Shown here: piece by piece, positions 16,950 through 25,561 of the stretch
Position numbering within the stretch: position 1 is the first letter of the stretch
Layout of the letters: each line of letters opens with the position of its first letter
Assembly: GCF_030504955.1 (NCBI RefSeq)
Contig: NZ_JAUKTR010000003.1
Location: 310,001 to 374,000, forward strand
Reading direction: 5' to 3'
Length of the DNA: 64,000 nucleotides
Source of the DNA: Peiella sedimenti
Lineage (GTDB): Bacteria; Pseudomonadota; Alphaproteobacteria; Caulobacterales; Caulobacteraceae
Made by a program: the position numbers and the translations under genes
Notes under the pieces: generated by a model
Seen by the model: the letters and a program-made list of their open reading frames with translations, nothing else
Told to the model about the DNA's origin: nothing
Database searches by the model: none

Positions 16950-17522
16950 GTGACCGCCGTTCTGATCCTGGCGGTCGCCCTGGCCATGGACGCCTTCGCG
17001 GTGGCCCTGGGACGCGGGGCGGCGCGTGCCGCCGAGCATATCGGCAGGCGGGTTCAGGACGCCCTGCTGGCGGCCGGCGCCTTCGGGCTGGCGCAAGGGG
17101 TGATGGCCTGGCTGGGCTGGCGCCTCGGCGTCGGCGTGGGAGGCTGGATCGCCGCGGTGGATCACTGGATCGCCTTCGGGCTGCTGGCCGTGATCGGCGG
17201 GCGGATGCTGTGGGGCGCTCTGCGGCCCGGCGACGATGAGGCCGAGGAGATCGGCACCGGCATGATCGGCCTGATCGGAGCGGCGATGGCCACCAGCATC
17301 GATGCGGCGGCGGCGGGCGTGGCGATACCCGCCTTCAGCGTGTCCGGACTGATCGTGTGCGGCGTCATCGCACTGACGGCCTTTGTGCTTTCGGGCATCG
17401 GCGGGCTGATGGGCGCGGCCGCAGGGGCCAGGTTCGGAGCCCGCGCCGAGGCGCTGGGCGGCCTCTTACTGATCGGCATCGGGACCAACATCCTGGTGCA
17501 GCACCTGGAAAGCTCAACATGA
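16950..17522 (+). CDS. mntP: Manganese efflux pump MntP
   Basis: A 190-residue inner-membrane protein with six helices in two repeats. The key acidic motifs MDAFAVALGRG (about 13-23) and TSIDAAAAGV (about 115-124) match the DxxxxxxG pairs of MntP, as does DHWIAFGLLAVIGGRMLWGA. It exports Mn(II) to prevent manganese toxicity. The start is GTG at 16950, eight bases after the yebC stop, which leaves no room for a yybP-ykoY riboswitch. The stop overlaps the DUF817 start (ATGA). Confidence 0.88.
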   Translation: MTAVLILAVALAMDAFAVALGRGAARAAEHIGRRVQDALLAAGAFGLAQGVMAWLGWRLGVGVGGWIAAVDHWIAFGLLAVIGGRMLWGALRPGDDEAEEIGTGMIGLIGAAMATSIDAAAAGVAIPAFSVSGLIVCGVIALTAFVLSGIGGLMGAAAGARFGARAEALGGLLLIGIGTNILVQHLESST

Positions 17523-18394
17523 CGCCCGCTCACCAGCCCCGCCTGCCGCTCGAACGGTGGGGCCGCGACCTTCTGGAACGCCTTCAAGCCCGCGCCGACC
17601 GGACGCAACTGGGCCGCTGGGCCTTCGAGTTCCTGATGTTCGGCCTGAAGCAGGGCTGGGCCTGCCTGTTCGGCGCCTTGATGCTCCTCCTGTTGCTGGG
17701 CACCGCCTTCTTCTATCCGGAGGAGGCCTGGCTGGCGCGCTACGACTTCCTCGTGATCGCGGCGATCTTGATCCAGGCGGGGATGCTGGCGTTCCGGCTG
17801 GAGAGCTGGGACGAGGCCAAGGTGATCCTGGCCTTCCATGTGGCGGGCACGGTCATGGAGCTGTTCAAGACGGCCCACGGCTCGTGGATCTATCCAGAGG
17901 ACAGCTACCTGCGGATCGGCGCGGTGCCGCTGTTCTCGGGCTTCATGTACGCGGCGGTGGGCAGCTACATCGCGCGCATCTGGCGCATCTTCGACATCCG
18001 CTTCACCCATTATCCGCCGCTGTGGTGGACGTGGCTGCTGGCCGCGGCGATCTACGTCAATTTCTTCGCCCACCACTGGCTGCCGGACATCAGGCTCCTG
18101 CTGTTCGCGGCCACGGCCCTGGTGTTCGGGCGGACACGGTTCTGGTTCATGCCGGACCGCACGCAGCGCTGGATGCCGGTGCTGCTGGGCTTTTTCCTTG
18201 TGGCGCTGTTTATCTGGGCGGCCGAGAACATCGGCACCTTCGCCCGGGCCTGGGCCTATCCGGGGCAGGAGGACGGCTGGGAGCCGGTGTCCCTGGCCAA
18301 GCTGGGCTCGTGGTTCCTGCTGATGATCATCAGCGTGGTGCTTGTGTCGCTGGTCAGAAAACCGGAACCTTTCGATCCGGAAGGGCGTAACTAA
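17519..18394 (+). CDS. DUF817 family integral membrane protein
   Basis: A 291-residue protein of the DUF817 family, function unknown. About seven hydrophobic segments are visible, such as WACLFGALMLLLLLGTAFFY, FLVIAAILIQAGMLAF, WLLAAAIYVNFFAHHWL and VLLGFFLVALFIWAAENIGT. Conserved polar pieces include FHVAGTVMELFKTAHGSW and IYPEDSYLRIG. ATG 17519 overlaps the mntP stop by four bases, so it is co-translated with a manganese exporter and followed by an MgtC gene. A metal or membrane-stress link is possible but unproven. Confidence 0.88.
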   Translation: MTPAHQPRLPLERWGRDLLERLQARADRTQLGRWAFEFLMFGLKQGWACLFGALMLLLLLGTAFFYPEEAWLARYDFLVIAAILIQAGMLAFRLESWDEAKVILAFHVAGTVMELFKTAHGSWIYPEDSYLRIGAVPLFSGFMYAAVGSYIARIWRIFDIRFTHYPPLWWTWLLAAAIYVNFFAHHWLPDIRLLLFAATALVFGRTRFWFMPDRTQRWMPVLLGFFLVALFIWAAENIGTFARAWAYPGQEDGWEPVSLAKLGSWFLLMIISVVLVSLVRKPEPFDPEGRN

Positions 18395-18416
18395 TCCGCC
18401 CTCGAGAGGAGACGCC

Positions 18417-19100
18417 TTGGACCACGATATGCTGCTCGCCATCGCCGGTTCGATCATCGCCGGCGGAGCCATTGGCCTGGAGCGGGAGTATAGGGGGCGG
18501 CCCGCGGGCTTCCGAACCCACATCATGGTGTGCCTGGCGGCGTGCTTGCTGATGCTGGCGGCCGCGAGGCAGGGGCAGTGGATTTTCACACCCTTCCCGG
18601 AAGGCAACGTCGTGGCGGACCCCACCCGCATGGCCCATGGGGTGCTGACGGGCATAGGCTTCCTCTGCGCAGGCGTGATCTTCCGCGAAGGTTTCTCCAT
18701 TCACGGGCTGACGACGGCCGCTTCCGTGTGGACCACCTCGGCCATCGGCCTGCTGTTCGGAGCGGGGCTGTACGGGCTCGCGATTTTCGGCACGGTGTCG
18801 GTGATTGTGGTCTTGGTGCTGCTGCGCATCATCGAGGGCTACCTGGCGGCCCACACCATGATCGACGTGACGGTCTGGGCCGAACCGGACACCGCCCCCG
18901 ACCGGGCCGATCTCGAAGCGATCATGGGGAGCTGTGGCCTGAAGGTGGCGCGGCTGGACTACGCCCTGACCACCAAGGGGATGGTGCGCCGCCGGCTTGC
19001 GCTGCGGGCGCGTCAGACTTTCGACATTGAATCCTTGGCCGGGGCTTTGCGGCGCGAAACGCGTCTCACGGCCTTCGAAATCTCGCCACGAGACGTGTGA
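18417..19100 (+). CDS. MgtC/SapB family membrane protein
   Basis: A 227-residue protein with the MgtC N-terminal membrane domain: GGAIGLEREYRGRPAGFRTH (about 17-36), then ARMAHGVLTGIGFLCAGVIF and LTTAASVWTTSAIGLLFGAG, and a small C-terminal ACT-like cytoplasmic part. Members are associated with Mg2+ limitation, ATP synthase regulation and intracellular survival; many environmental homologues are uncharacterised. I take TTG 18417 as the start because GGAG lies six bases before it; ATG 18429 is an alternative. It follows DUF817 by 22 bases. Confidence 0.88.
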   Translation: MDHDMLLAIAGSIIAGGAIGLEREYRGRPAGFRTHIMVCLAACLLMLAAARQGQWIFTPFPEGNVVADPTRMAHGVLTGIGFLCAGVIFREGFSIHGLTTAASVWTTSAIGLLFGAGLYGLAIFGTVSVIVVLVLLRIIEGYLAAHTMIDVTVWAEPDTAPDRADLEAIMGSCGLKVARLDYALTTKGMVRRRLALRARQTFDIESLAGALRRETRLTAFEISPRDV

Positions 19101-19103
19101 ACC

Positions 19104-19580
19104 TCAGGTCGCCTCCAGGACCTCGACTTCCTGGCCGTTGATGACGGCGGCATCTCCCGCGCGCTTGCCGAGCAGAGCCCGCGCCAACGGCGAGACATGG
19201 CTGACCGAGCCGTTCGCCGGATCGGCCTCGTCCTCGCCGAGGATGCGCCAGGTCTGCACCCGGCCGTCTTCGCGTTCGATGGTGACGGCGCCGCCGAAGC
19301 GGACCCGGCCGTCGGCCTCCGTCTCGGTCAGAAGGGCCGAAGCGCGCCGGGCCGACCAGTAGCGCAGGTCGCGCGTGGCGCGGGCCATGGCGGTGCGGTC
19401 CTGATCCACGCCGCCCGTCGCCCGGGCCGCCGTATAGGCCGCCTTGGCCGATGCGAGTTCGCGCTCGATGGCCGCGAGGCCCTCGGCTGTGACCAGATTG
19501 GGATGGGGCGAGATGGGCCGGTCCGGCAGGTCCGCCGCCGTGGCCTCAAGATCTTCCTCGCGGGTGAAGGCGACGCTCAT
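19104..19580 (-). CDS. GreA/GreB-like transcript elongation factor family protein
   Basis: A 158-residue protein with an N-terminal helical segment (LVTAEGLAAIERELASAKAAYTA) and a C-terminal FKBP-like domain. The C-terminal part is recognisable by FGGAVTIEREDGRVQTWRI, ANGSVSHVSPLARALLGKRAGDAAV and the terminal EVEVLEA. The standard GreA acidic tip residues are not obvious in the N-terminal part, so it may bind RNA polymerase without cleavage activity, like Rnk or other secondary-channel factors. It is on the opposite strand to its neighbours, within the yebC-ruvC interval. Confidence 0.8.
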   Translation of the reverse strand: MSVAFTREEDLEATAADLPDRPISPHPNLVTAEGLAAIERELASAKAAYTAARATGGVDQDRTAMARATRDLRYWSARRASALLTETEADGRVRFGGAVTIEREDGRVQTWRILGEDEADPANGSVSHVSPLARALLGKRAGDAAVINGQEVEVLEAT

Positions 19581-19682
19581 GCAGGTTCAGCGTAGCGGCG
19601 GCCGGCCGGTTCCGTCACCCCCCGGAGAAAGCGCAAGCCGCAGCCGGTCATTGTTCGTCAACCTCGTTTGGGGCATGACTGC

Positions 19683-19697
19683 GAACGAATGACGAAC
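19683..19697. promoter_or_regulatory. LexA (SOS) box GAAC-N7-GAAC over the ruvC start
   Basis: GAAC at 19683-19686 and GAAC at 19694-19697 are separated by exactly seven bases, the direct-repeat operator recognised by alphaproteobacterial LexA. It covers the proposed ruvC ATG (19689). That fits a transcript starting at or very near the start codon, since no Shine-Dalgarno is visible. Confidence 0.7.
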
Positions 19698-20204
19698 ACC
19701 GCGATTCCTCCTGTCCGCATACTGGGCCTCGATCCGGGGCTGCGCCGCACCGGCTGGGGCGTGCTGGCGGCCGAGGGCTCGCGCCTGAGCTGGATCGCCC
19801 ACGGGATCATCGCTCCGCCCGAGAAGGCCCCCTTCGCCGAGCGGCTGCGGGCGCTGTTCGAGGCGGTGTCCGAGGTGGCCGAGGCTCACGCCTGCCACGA
19901 GGCTGCCATCGAGGAGGTGTTCGTGAACATGAACGGCGCCTCGACGCTCAAGCTGGGCCACGCCCGGGCGGTGGTCATGCTGGCGCCGGCGCGCGCCGGC
20001 CTGCCGGTGGCGGAGTATTCTCCCAACCTGGTCAAGAAGACGGTGACCGGAGGCGGCCATGCGGACAAGGCGCAGGTGGCCTTCATGATCCGCCGGCTGA
20101 TGCCCCAGGCCGGACATGTGACGGCGGACGCCGCCGACGCCCTGGCCGTGGCGGTGGCCCACGCCCAACTGAGGCGCGCGCGCGCCCTTGGGAGCGCGGC
20201 GTGA
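19689..20204 (+). CDS. ruvC: Holliday junction resolvase RuvC
   Basis: A 171-residue endonuclease that cuts four-way junctions with RuvAB. The acidic catalytic residues are in [14 protein letters not shown] (D15), [11 protein letters not shown] (the EE pair near 71) and [14 protein letters not shown] (near 146-149). ATG 19689 gives the family length. An ATG at 19668 is in frame but would place the SOS box inside the gene. The RuvA start overlaps its stop (GTGA). Probable LexA control comes from the GAACN7GAAC box on the start codon. Confidence 0.95.
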   Translation: MTNTAIPPVRILGLDPGLRRTGWGVLAAEGSRLSWIAHGIIAPPEKAPFAERLRALFEAVSEVAEAHACHEAAIEEVFVNMNGASTLKLGHARAVVMLAPARAGLPVAEYSPNLVKKTVTGGGHADKAQVAFMIRRLMPQAGHVTADAADALAVAVAHAQLRRARALGSAA

Positions 20205-20815
20205 TCGGGCGGCTGCGTGGTGTGCTGGCCGAGGTGGGCGAGGCCGAGTGCCTGATCGACGCCGGCGGCGTCGGCTACGTCGTGGCCTGTGGCGCGCGCA
20301 CCCTGTCGCGATTGCCGGCGCTGGGCGACGAGGCCCTTTTGCATGTGGAGACCCAATGGTCCCAGGAGCAGGGTCCGCGGCTCTACGGCTTTCTCACCAA
20401 GGATGAACGCAAGGCCTTTACCGCCCTGCTTGCCATTCAGGGCGTGGGGCCAAAGGCGGCCCTCAGCGTGCTCGACGTGCTGCCGCCGGGAGAGCTGACC
20501 GCGGCCGTGGCGCGCGAGGACAAGGCGGCGGTGGCCCGCGCGAATGGGGTTGGTCCCAAGCTGGCCCAGCGCATCGTGGTGGAGCTGAAGGGCAAGGCCC
20601 TGGGCGACGCGAGCTTCGCACCGGCCGGCGCGGTAGCCGCCGCCCCCGCCGCGCCTCAGCCTTCGACAGCGGGTGAGGCGGTCTCGGCCCTTCTGGGCCT
20701 GGGCGTGGCCGAACCCAATGCGCGCAGGGCGGTCGATCAGGCCCTGATCCGCCTGGGCGAGGAGGCGGACGTCTCGGCGGTGATCCGTGCGGCCCTGCAG
20801 GAGCTGGGGCGGTGA
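20201..20815 (+). CDS. ruvA: Holliday junction branch migration protein RuvA
   Basis: A 204-residue DNA-binding subunit that tetramerises on Holliday junctions and loads RuvB. Domain I (OB fold, [20 protein letters not shown]) is followed by two helix-hairpin-helix motifs ([17 protein letters not shown] and [20 protein letters not shown]). After an Ala/Pro linker at about 142-160 comes domain III ([20 protein letters not shown]), which contacts RuvB. The GTG start overlaps ruvC, and the stop overlaps ruvB by GTGA, giving tight translational coupling in ruvCAB. Confidence 0.96.
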   Translation: MIGRLRGVLAEVGEAECLIDAGGVGYVVACGARTLSRLPALGDEALLHVETQWSQEQGPRLYGFLTKDERKAFTALLAIQGVGPKAALSVLDVLPPGELTAAVAREDKAAVARANGVGPKLAQRIVVELKGKALGDASFAPAGAVAAAPAAPQPSTAGEAVSALLGLGVAEPNARRAVDQALIRLGEEADVSAVIRAALQELGR

Positions 20816-21840
20816 CCGACGATCGTCTCGTTTCCGGCGCCGCGCCCGACCCCCAGGACCGGGCCTTGAGGCCCCAGACCCTGGCCGAGTTCGTGGGCCA
20901 AGCTCAAGCGAAGGCCAATCTGAAGGTCTTTATCGACGCCGCGCGCGAGCGGGCCGAGGCGCTGGATCACGTGCTGCTGTTCGGCCCCCCGGGCCTGGGC
21001 AAGACGACGCTCGCCCAGATCATCGCGCGCGAGCTGGGCGTGAACTTCCGCGCCACGTCCGGCCCGATCCTGGCCAAGGCGGGCGACCTGGCGGCGATCC
21101 TGACCAATCTCGAGCCCCGCGATGTCCTGTTCATCGACGAGATCCACCGGCTGAATCCGGCGGTGGAGGAGATCCTCTATCCGGCCATGGAGGACCATGT
21201 GCTGGACCTGATGATAGGCGAGGGTCCGGCGGCGCGCTCGGTGCGGATCGACCTGGCGCCTTTCACCCTGGTCGGCGCCACGACGCGGGCGGGCCTGTTG
21301 GCCACCCCCTTGCGGGACCGGTTCGGCATTCCGATCCGGCTGGAGTTCTATTCGCCGGAAGAGCTGTCGGGCGTGCTGAACCACGCGGCGAGGCGCATGG
21401 GGGCGGAGCTGACGGCCGACGGCGCCACCGAGATCGCGGCGCGGTCCCGGGGCACGCCGCGCGTGGCGGGGCGGCTGCTGAGGCGGGTCCGTGACTTCGC
21501 CATGGCCGATGGGGCCAAGGCGATCGACCGGCTGACGGCGGCCAAGGCCTTGGCGCGGCTGGAGGTGGACGAGCAGGGGCTGGACGCCTTGGACCGCAAG
21601 TTCCTGAAGGCCCTGATCGAGAACTACGGCGGCGGGCCGGTGGGCATGGACACCCTCGCCGCGGCCATCGCCGAGGCTCGCGACGCGGTGGAGGACGTCA
21701 TCGAGCCCTACCTGCTGCAGCAGGGCTTCATCCAGCGCACCCCCCGCGGCCGAGTGGCCTGCGCCCGGGCCTATGCCCACCTGGGGCTGGCCGAGCCGTC
21801 CAGGACACCGGGGGCCAGCGACCTGTTCGGCGGCAAATGA
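20812..21840 (+). CDS. ruvB: Holliday junction branch migration ATPase RuvB
   Basis: A 342-residue AAA+ motor. Walker A is [11 protein letters not shown] (about 61-71), Walker B is FIDEIHRL (about 107-114), sensor 1 is VGATTRAG, and the arginine finger is in TPLRDRFG. The C-terminal winged helix contains [21 protein letters not shown] start in a GTGA overlap with ruvA; the GNAT gene starts on its stop (ATGA), so the SOS operon extends one gene further. Confidence 0.97.
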   Translation: MTDDRLVSGAAPDPQDRALRPQTLAEFVGQAQAKANLKVFIDAARERAEALDHVLLFGPPGLGKTTLAQIIARELGVNFRATSGPILAKAGDLAAILTNLEPRDVLFIDEIHRLNPAVEEILYPAMEDHVLDLMIGEGPAARSVRIDLAPFTLVGATTRAGLLATPLRDRFGIPIRLEFYSPEELSGVLNHAARRMGAELTADGATEIAARSRGTPRVAGRLLRRVRDFAMADGAKAIDRLTAAKALARLEVDEQGLDALDRKFLKALIENYGGGPVGMDTLAAAIAEARDAVEDVIEPYLLQQGFIQRTPRGRVACARAYAHLGLAEPSRTPGASDLFGGK

Positions 21841-22274
21841 GGCTGCGTCGGCCGACGGTCGGCGACCTGCCGACACTGAACCGCATCCTGAAAGAAAGCC
21901 GCGCCTATCAGGGCCAGTACGCGCCCATGCTGGTGGGCTATGCGATCAGCGCCGACCAGCTGGCGCGGGATCACTTTGAGTTGGCCGAGGACGACAAGGG
22001 CGTGATTGGCTTCTTCAGCCTGACCCCGGGCGAGCCCGTGGAGCTGGACCTGATGTTCGTGGCCGACGCGCGCCAGGGCCAAGGCTTCGGCGGTCAGCTC
22101 TTCCAGGCGGCGGTGGGGGCGGCGAGGGGAATGGGCGGGGTCCGCATGCTGATCGTCTCCAACCCGCCCGCGGAGAGTTTTTACCTGAGGCAGGGCGCGA
22201 GGCGGGTCGGCGAGGCTCCGCCGGGGGGCCGGGTGACCTGGGCCCGGCCCATCCTGCACCTGGACCTGAACTGA
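21837..22274 (+). CDS. GNAT-family N-acetyltransferase
   Basis: A 145-residue acyl-CoA-dependent acetyltransferase. Motif [21 protein letters not shown] (about 71-90), carries the Q/RxxGxG/A acetyl-CoA loop, and the late [18 protein letters not shown] is motif B. The substrate is unknown. It is the fourth gene of the ruvCAB transcript, with the ATG overlapping the ruvB stop, so it may be induced with DNA damage. That would be unusual for an acetyltransferase and remains an inference. Confidence 0.88.
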   Translation: MRLRRPTVGDLPTLNRILKESRAYQGQYAPMLVGYAISADQLARDHFELAEDDKGVIGFFSLTPGEPVELDLMFVADARQGQGFGGQLFQAAVGAARGMGGVRMLIVSNPPAESFYLRQGARRVGEAPPGGRVTWARPILHLDLN

Positions 22275-22283
22275 GGCGGGCCC

Positions 22284-23825
22284 TCAGCTCCCCGGCGTGT
22301 TCGGCGTGAAGCGCAGTGTGATGGCCTGAAGCGTGACGGGCGTAGTCGGGGCCAGGTTCACGCGGCCGTTGATCACGCCGCGCTCGCAGCTCCAGGTGAA
22401 CAGGCCTGTCATGCGTCCGGCGGGCCGCACGGCTGAGCCGAGATCGCACGCGCCCGCCTGATCCCTGAGACCCGACAGCATCGTCCGCCAGTTCTCCGCC
22501 GAGCGGTCCAGCAGAACGTTCATGGCCAGCCGGTCTTCGACCGCCAGAATGTCGCCGGCGCGCCAGACGGCCTGGGCGTCGGCGTAAGCCGCAGCCAGCA
22601 TCTCTGTGGGCGGCTCGTCGCGCACGGGCGCCAGGCCTGAGCGCACCAGCGTCAGGGCGGCCTCGGTCAGGGGCTGAACCGGGGCGTTGTAGGTGCGGCT
22701 GGAGAAGGCGAAGAGGCCGAGGTCCCGGTCGGGGACGACCAGCATGTACGAGCCGTAGCCGGGATAACCCCCGCTGTGGGCCAGATAGGCGCCCAGCTCG
22801 CAGTCCTGGATGGCGAAGAGGCCCATGCCGTAGGCGCTGCTGCCCGGGCACGGCGTGCCGTCGGGCCGCTGGCGCGAGCGGGGCGAGGCGAAGTTCAGCC
22901 CCTGGGCCATCTCGCGCACGGTCGAGCGGCGCACCGGTCCGGTCTCGGGCCCGTCGCGGGGCGGCCAGGCCGACAGCAGGAAGGCGATCCAGCGGGCATA
23001 GTCGTTGGCCGAGGTCTGGACCCCGCCCATGGCCCCGAAGGTTCCGTGGATCAGGTCGGGCTCCCGCTGATGGGCGTCGTTCTCCCAGCGGTAGCCGATG
23101 GCGCGGCGGGCGTTGTCGGACTCGAAGATGTCGTAGCCGCTGGACGCCATGCCGAGGGAGTGCATGATCTCGGCCTCGATATAGTCCTTGTACGGACGGC
23201 CGGAGACGTTGGTGATGATGCGCCCCAGCAGGGCGTAGCCCAGGTTGGAGTATTCGTATCGCGTCCCCGGCACATGGGCGAAGGGCACGCCCTGGCGGAG
23301 CAGGGCGGTGAGCTCGGCCTCGCTCATGACCTGCTGGCGGTCGCCCCAAGGATTGTCCTCCACGAAGCCGGCGGTGTGGTTCAGCAGGTCGCGTACGCGG
23401 ATCTTCGGCGAATCCGCCGTGGGATAGGCCAGGCCCCGCAGCTCAGGCACGTAGTCCTCGGCGGGGGCGTCGAGTGAGAGGCGGCCCTCGTCGCGCAGCT
23501 TCAGGACGGCGAGCGCCGTGAAGGCCTTGGACATGGAGGCGATACGGAACAGGCTATCGGCGTCCACCGGGCGGCGGGCGTCGAAGTCGCGCACCCCATA
23601 GACGCCCACGTGGACCAGCCGCCCCTGGTGAACGACCCCCCAGACCACGCCCGGCGCGTGGGCCTGCTCGGCCCACTGGGCGAAGCTTTGATCCAGACCG
23701 GCGAGGACGCTGTCCCACTCGGCCGCAGGCGCGGCCGTGGTGGCTGGCTGAGCCTGGGCCAGGATCGGCGCGCCGGAGGTCAGGGCCGCGGTCAGAACCG
23801 CCGCGAGGATGAGCTTGCGCGCCAT
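22284..23825 (-). CDS. Periplasmic serine hydrolase (beta-lactamase/DD-peptidase fold)
   Basis: A 513-residue exported protein. The signal peptide runs to about residue 25 (PILAQAQ). The class C-like catalytic Ser-Lys is in IASMSKAFTALAVL (SMSK), the YxN motif is YEYSNLGYALLG (YSN), and the KTG-equivalent is AHSGGYPGYGSYM. A C-terminal domain of about 120 residues may be lipocalin-like. Start ATG 23825 has GGAGATC upstream. Such enzymes are esterases, D-aminopeptidases or penicillin-binding-protein relatives; beta-lactamase activity should not be assumed. It interrupts the usual ruv-tol gene order on the opposite strand. Confidence 0.87.
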   Translation of the reverse strand: MARKLILAAVLTAALTSGAPILAQAQPATTAAPAAEWDSVLAGLDQSFAQWAEQAHAPGVVWGVVHQGRLVHVGVYGVRDFDARRPVDADSLFRIASMSKAFTALAVLKLRDEGRLSLDAPAEDYVPELRGLAYPTADSPKIRVRDLLNHTAGFVEDNPWGDRQQVMSEAELTALLRQGVPFAHVPGTRYEYSNLGYALLGRIITNVSGRPYKDYIEAEIMHSLGMASSGYDIFESDNARRAIGYRWENDAHQREPDLIHGTFGAMGGVQTSANDYARWIAFLLSAWPPRDGPETGPVRRSTVREMAQGLNFASPRSRQRPDGTPCPGSSAYGMGLFAIQDCELGAYLAHSGGYPGYGSYMLVVPDRDLGLFAFSSRTYNAPVQPLTEAALTLVRSGLAPVRDEPPTEMLAAAYADAQAVWRAGDILAVEDRLAMNVLLDRSAENWRTMLSGLRDQAGACDLGSAVRPAGRMTGLFTWSCERGVINGRVNLAPTTPVTLQAITLRFTPNTPGS

Positions 23826-23933
23826 AGAGATCTCCCTCTGAACCGTCAGCTTAGGGTCAAGGCCGGGGGCGGCCAAGGACCCCGGCTTGCGGAAGGCTTC
23901 ACGCGAGGGGTCTTCGCGGGCATCCTGCCTTCC

Positions 23934-24323
23934 ATGGGGGAGACTCGGCCAAGGCTGGCGGCGTGGACCCAGCCGTCGAGGCTGGCCAGCCTGGCCGTGC
24001 TGATCGCCGTCGTGGTGGCGATCTGGGCGGGCGTATCCATCTGGCGCGGCCAGAGAATCCACATGCACATGGGCGATGAAGATCGTCTGTCGCACCAGAT
24101 CGAGGAGCGTCTCGGCCCGCGCGCCGAGGTGCGGCTGCTCGAGAGGGGGCAGGGTGGCGTGCTGTGCGGCTATGTGGCCCATCGGGGCGCGCGCGATGAT
24201 CAGGCCTTCATCTCCCAGCCCAACCGGCTGCTGCTGGAGAGGGACCCCTTGCCCCAGGAGTTCGAACGTCTGCGGCGGGCCTATTGCCCCGGCCTCATCC
24301 GGCCGCTACCGCCGGTCGCGTGA
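23934..24323 (+). CDS. Small membrane-anchored periplasmic protein, unknown function
   Basis: 129 residues: a short basic N-terminus, one hydrophobic helix (LASLAVLIAVVVAIWAGVSIW, about 18-38) and a periplasmic part. That part has IEERLGPRAEVRLLERGQ, a Cys in VLCGYVAHRG and a second Cys near the end (RRAYCPG). Its stop overlaps the ybgC start (GTGA), so it is translationally coupled to the Tol-Pal operon. The layout (TM, ERLG, [VL]CGxV, late Cys) resembles the protein at 57324-57764. No family name is recognised. The upstream part is divergent from the serine hydrolase by about 110 bases. Confidence 0.68.
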   Translation: MGETRPRLAAWTQPSRLASLAVLIAVVVAIWAGVSIWRGQRIHMHMGDEDRLSHQIEERLGPRAEVRLLERGQGGVLCGYVAHRGARDDQAFISQPNRLLLERDPLPQEFERLRRAYCPGLIRPLPPVA

Positions 24324-24772
24324 GCACCGCAGATCAACCCACCGCCGGGCGTTTCGAGGGGCGCGAGCACCTGCTGCCAATCCGCGTCTATTATGAGGAC
24401 ACGGACTTCACCGGCCTTGTCTACCACGCCAACTATGTTCGCTATTTCGAGCGGGGGCGGTCAGACTTCCTGCGCCTTACCACCGCGGGTCACGCCGAGC
24501 TTCTGGATCGCGAAGACCCACTGGCCTTTGTCGTCGTGACCATGAACCTGAGCTTCCGGAAGCCTGCGCGGATCGACGACGCGCTGGTGGTCCGCACGGC
24601 CTATGAGCGCATAGCGGGGCCGCGCCTTTACATCCGCCAGCAGGTGGAGCGCGAGGGCGATGTTCTCTGCGCCGCCGAGGTCCAGGCCGCCTGCATTGAC
24701 CTGAAGGGGCGGCCCAGAAAGCCGCCGGCGACCTTGTTCGCCACCCTCAAACCGTGGTTGAAGCCCGACTGA
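24320..24772 (+). CDS. ybgC: Tol-Pal-associated acyl-CoA thioesterase YbgC
   Basis: A 150-residue hot-dog fold thioesterase. The active-site segment YYEDTDFTGLVYHANYVRYF contains the catalytic Asp and the His of YHANY; FERGRSDFLR follows. YbgC hydrolyses acyl-CoA or acyl-ACP linked to phospholipid metabolism and is classically the first gene of the tol-pal cluster. The GTG start at 24320 overlaps the upstream small membrane-protein gene. An 89-base gap with no gene separates it from tolQ. Confidence 0.94.
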   Translation: MSTADQPTAGRFEGREHLLPIRVYYEDTDFTGLVYHANYVRYFERGRSDFLRLTTAGHAELLDREDPLAFVVVTMNLSFRKPARIDDALVVRTAYERIAGPRLYIRQQVEREGDVLCAAEVQAACIDLKGRPRKPPATLFATLKPWLKPD

Positions 24773-24861
24773 CCGGGCGCCCAAACCGCCATAAAGCCGA
24801 CACGGGTGCGCGGCTTCCTTCTTGCATGGGGATGGCCGACATCCCGCTGGAGAATTAGCGC

Positions 24862-25560
24862 ATGCCCGAGGGCGCCAATCCCGAGGCCTTGAACCTCATC
24901 AACCTGTTCATCCAGGCCGACTGGGTCATTAAGGCCGTCATGATCGGCCTGGCCATCGCCTCGATCTGGTCGTGGGTGGTGATCTTCGACAAGGCCGCCC
25001 GGTTCGCCCGCTTCAAGAGCCAGGCGAGGTCCTTCGAGGCCGCGGTGGCGTCGGGCCGTCCGCTGGAGGACATCGCCGCCCAGGCAGGCCCCGACCCGGC
25101 CCACCCCCTGCCACGCATGCTGGTCATCGCCCTGCGCGAATGGCGCGACGCGCGAAACGCCGGGCCGCTGACGGACAGCCAGGCCGGCATGCTGGTCAGC
25201 CGCATCGACCGCAGCCTGGACGCCGTCATCGCGCGCGAGGGCGCCCATGCCGAGGAAGGTCTGGGCGTGCTGGCGGTGGTGGCGACCTCCTCGCCCTTCA
25301 TCGGCCTGTTCGGGACCGTGTGGGGCATCCTTCACGCCTTTGACGCCATCGCGGCCCAGGGCAACACCAACCTGACCACGGTGGCGCCCGCCATCGCCGA
25401 GGCCCTGTTCGCCACGGCCATCGGCCTGGCCGCGGCCATCCCCGCCTACATCGCCTACAACAAGTTCTCCATCGACGCGGGCAAGTTCACCGACCGGCTG
25501 GGCGCCTTCGCAGACGAACTGCAGGCCGCCATCGCGCGCCGCCTGGGCGAGCGCCGCTGA
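24862..25560 (+). CDS. tolQ: Tol-Pal system proton channel subunit TolQ
   Basis: A 232-residue inner-membrane protein of the MotA/TolQ/ExbB family. It has three helices: ADWVIKAVMIGLAIASIWSW (about 18-37), then after a cytoplasmic loop GLFGTVWGILHAF and AIAEALFATAIGLAAAIPAY. With TolR it forms the ion-conducting motor that energises TolA. The start ATG is preceded by GGAGAA. The TolR gene begins one base after its stop. Confidence 0.96.
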   Translation: MPEGANPEALNLINLFIQADWVIKAVMIGLAIASIWSWVVIFDKAARFARFKSQARSFEAAVASGRPLEDIAAQAGPDPAHPLPRMLVIALREWRDARNAGPLTDSQAGMLVSRIDRSLDAVIAREGAHAEEGLGVLAVVATSSPFIGLFGTVWGILHAFDAIAAQGNTNLTTVAPAIAEALFATAIGLAAAIPAYIAYNKFSIDAGKFTDRLGAFADELQAAIARRLGERR

Positions 25561-25561
25561 C

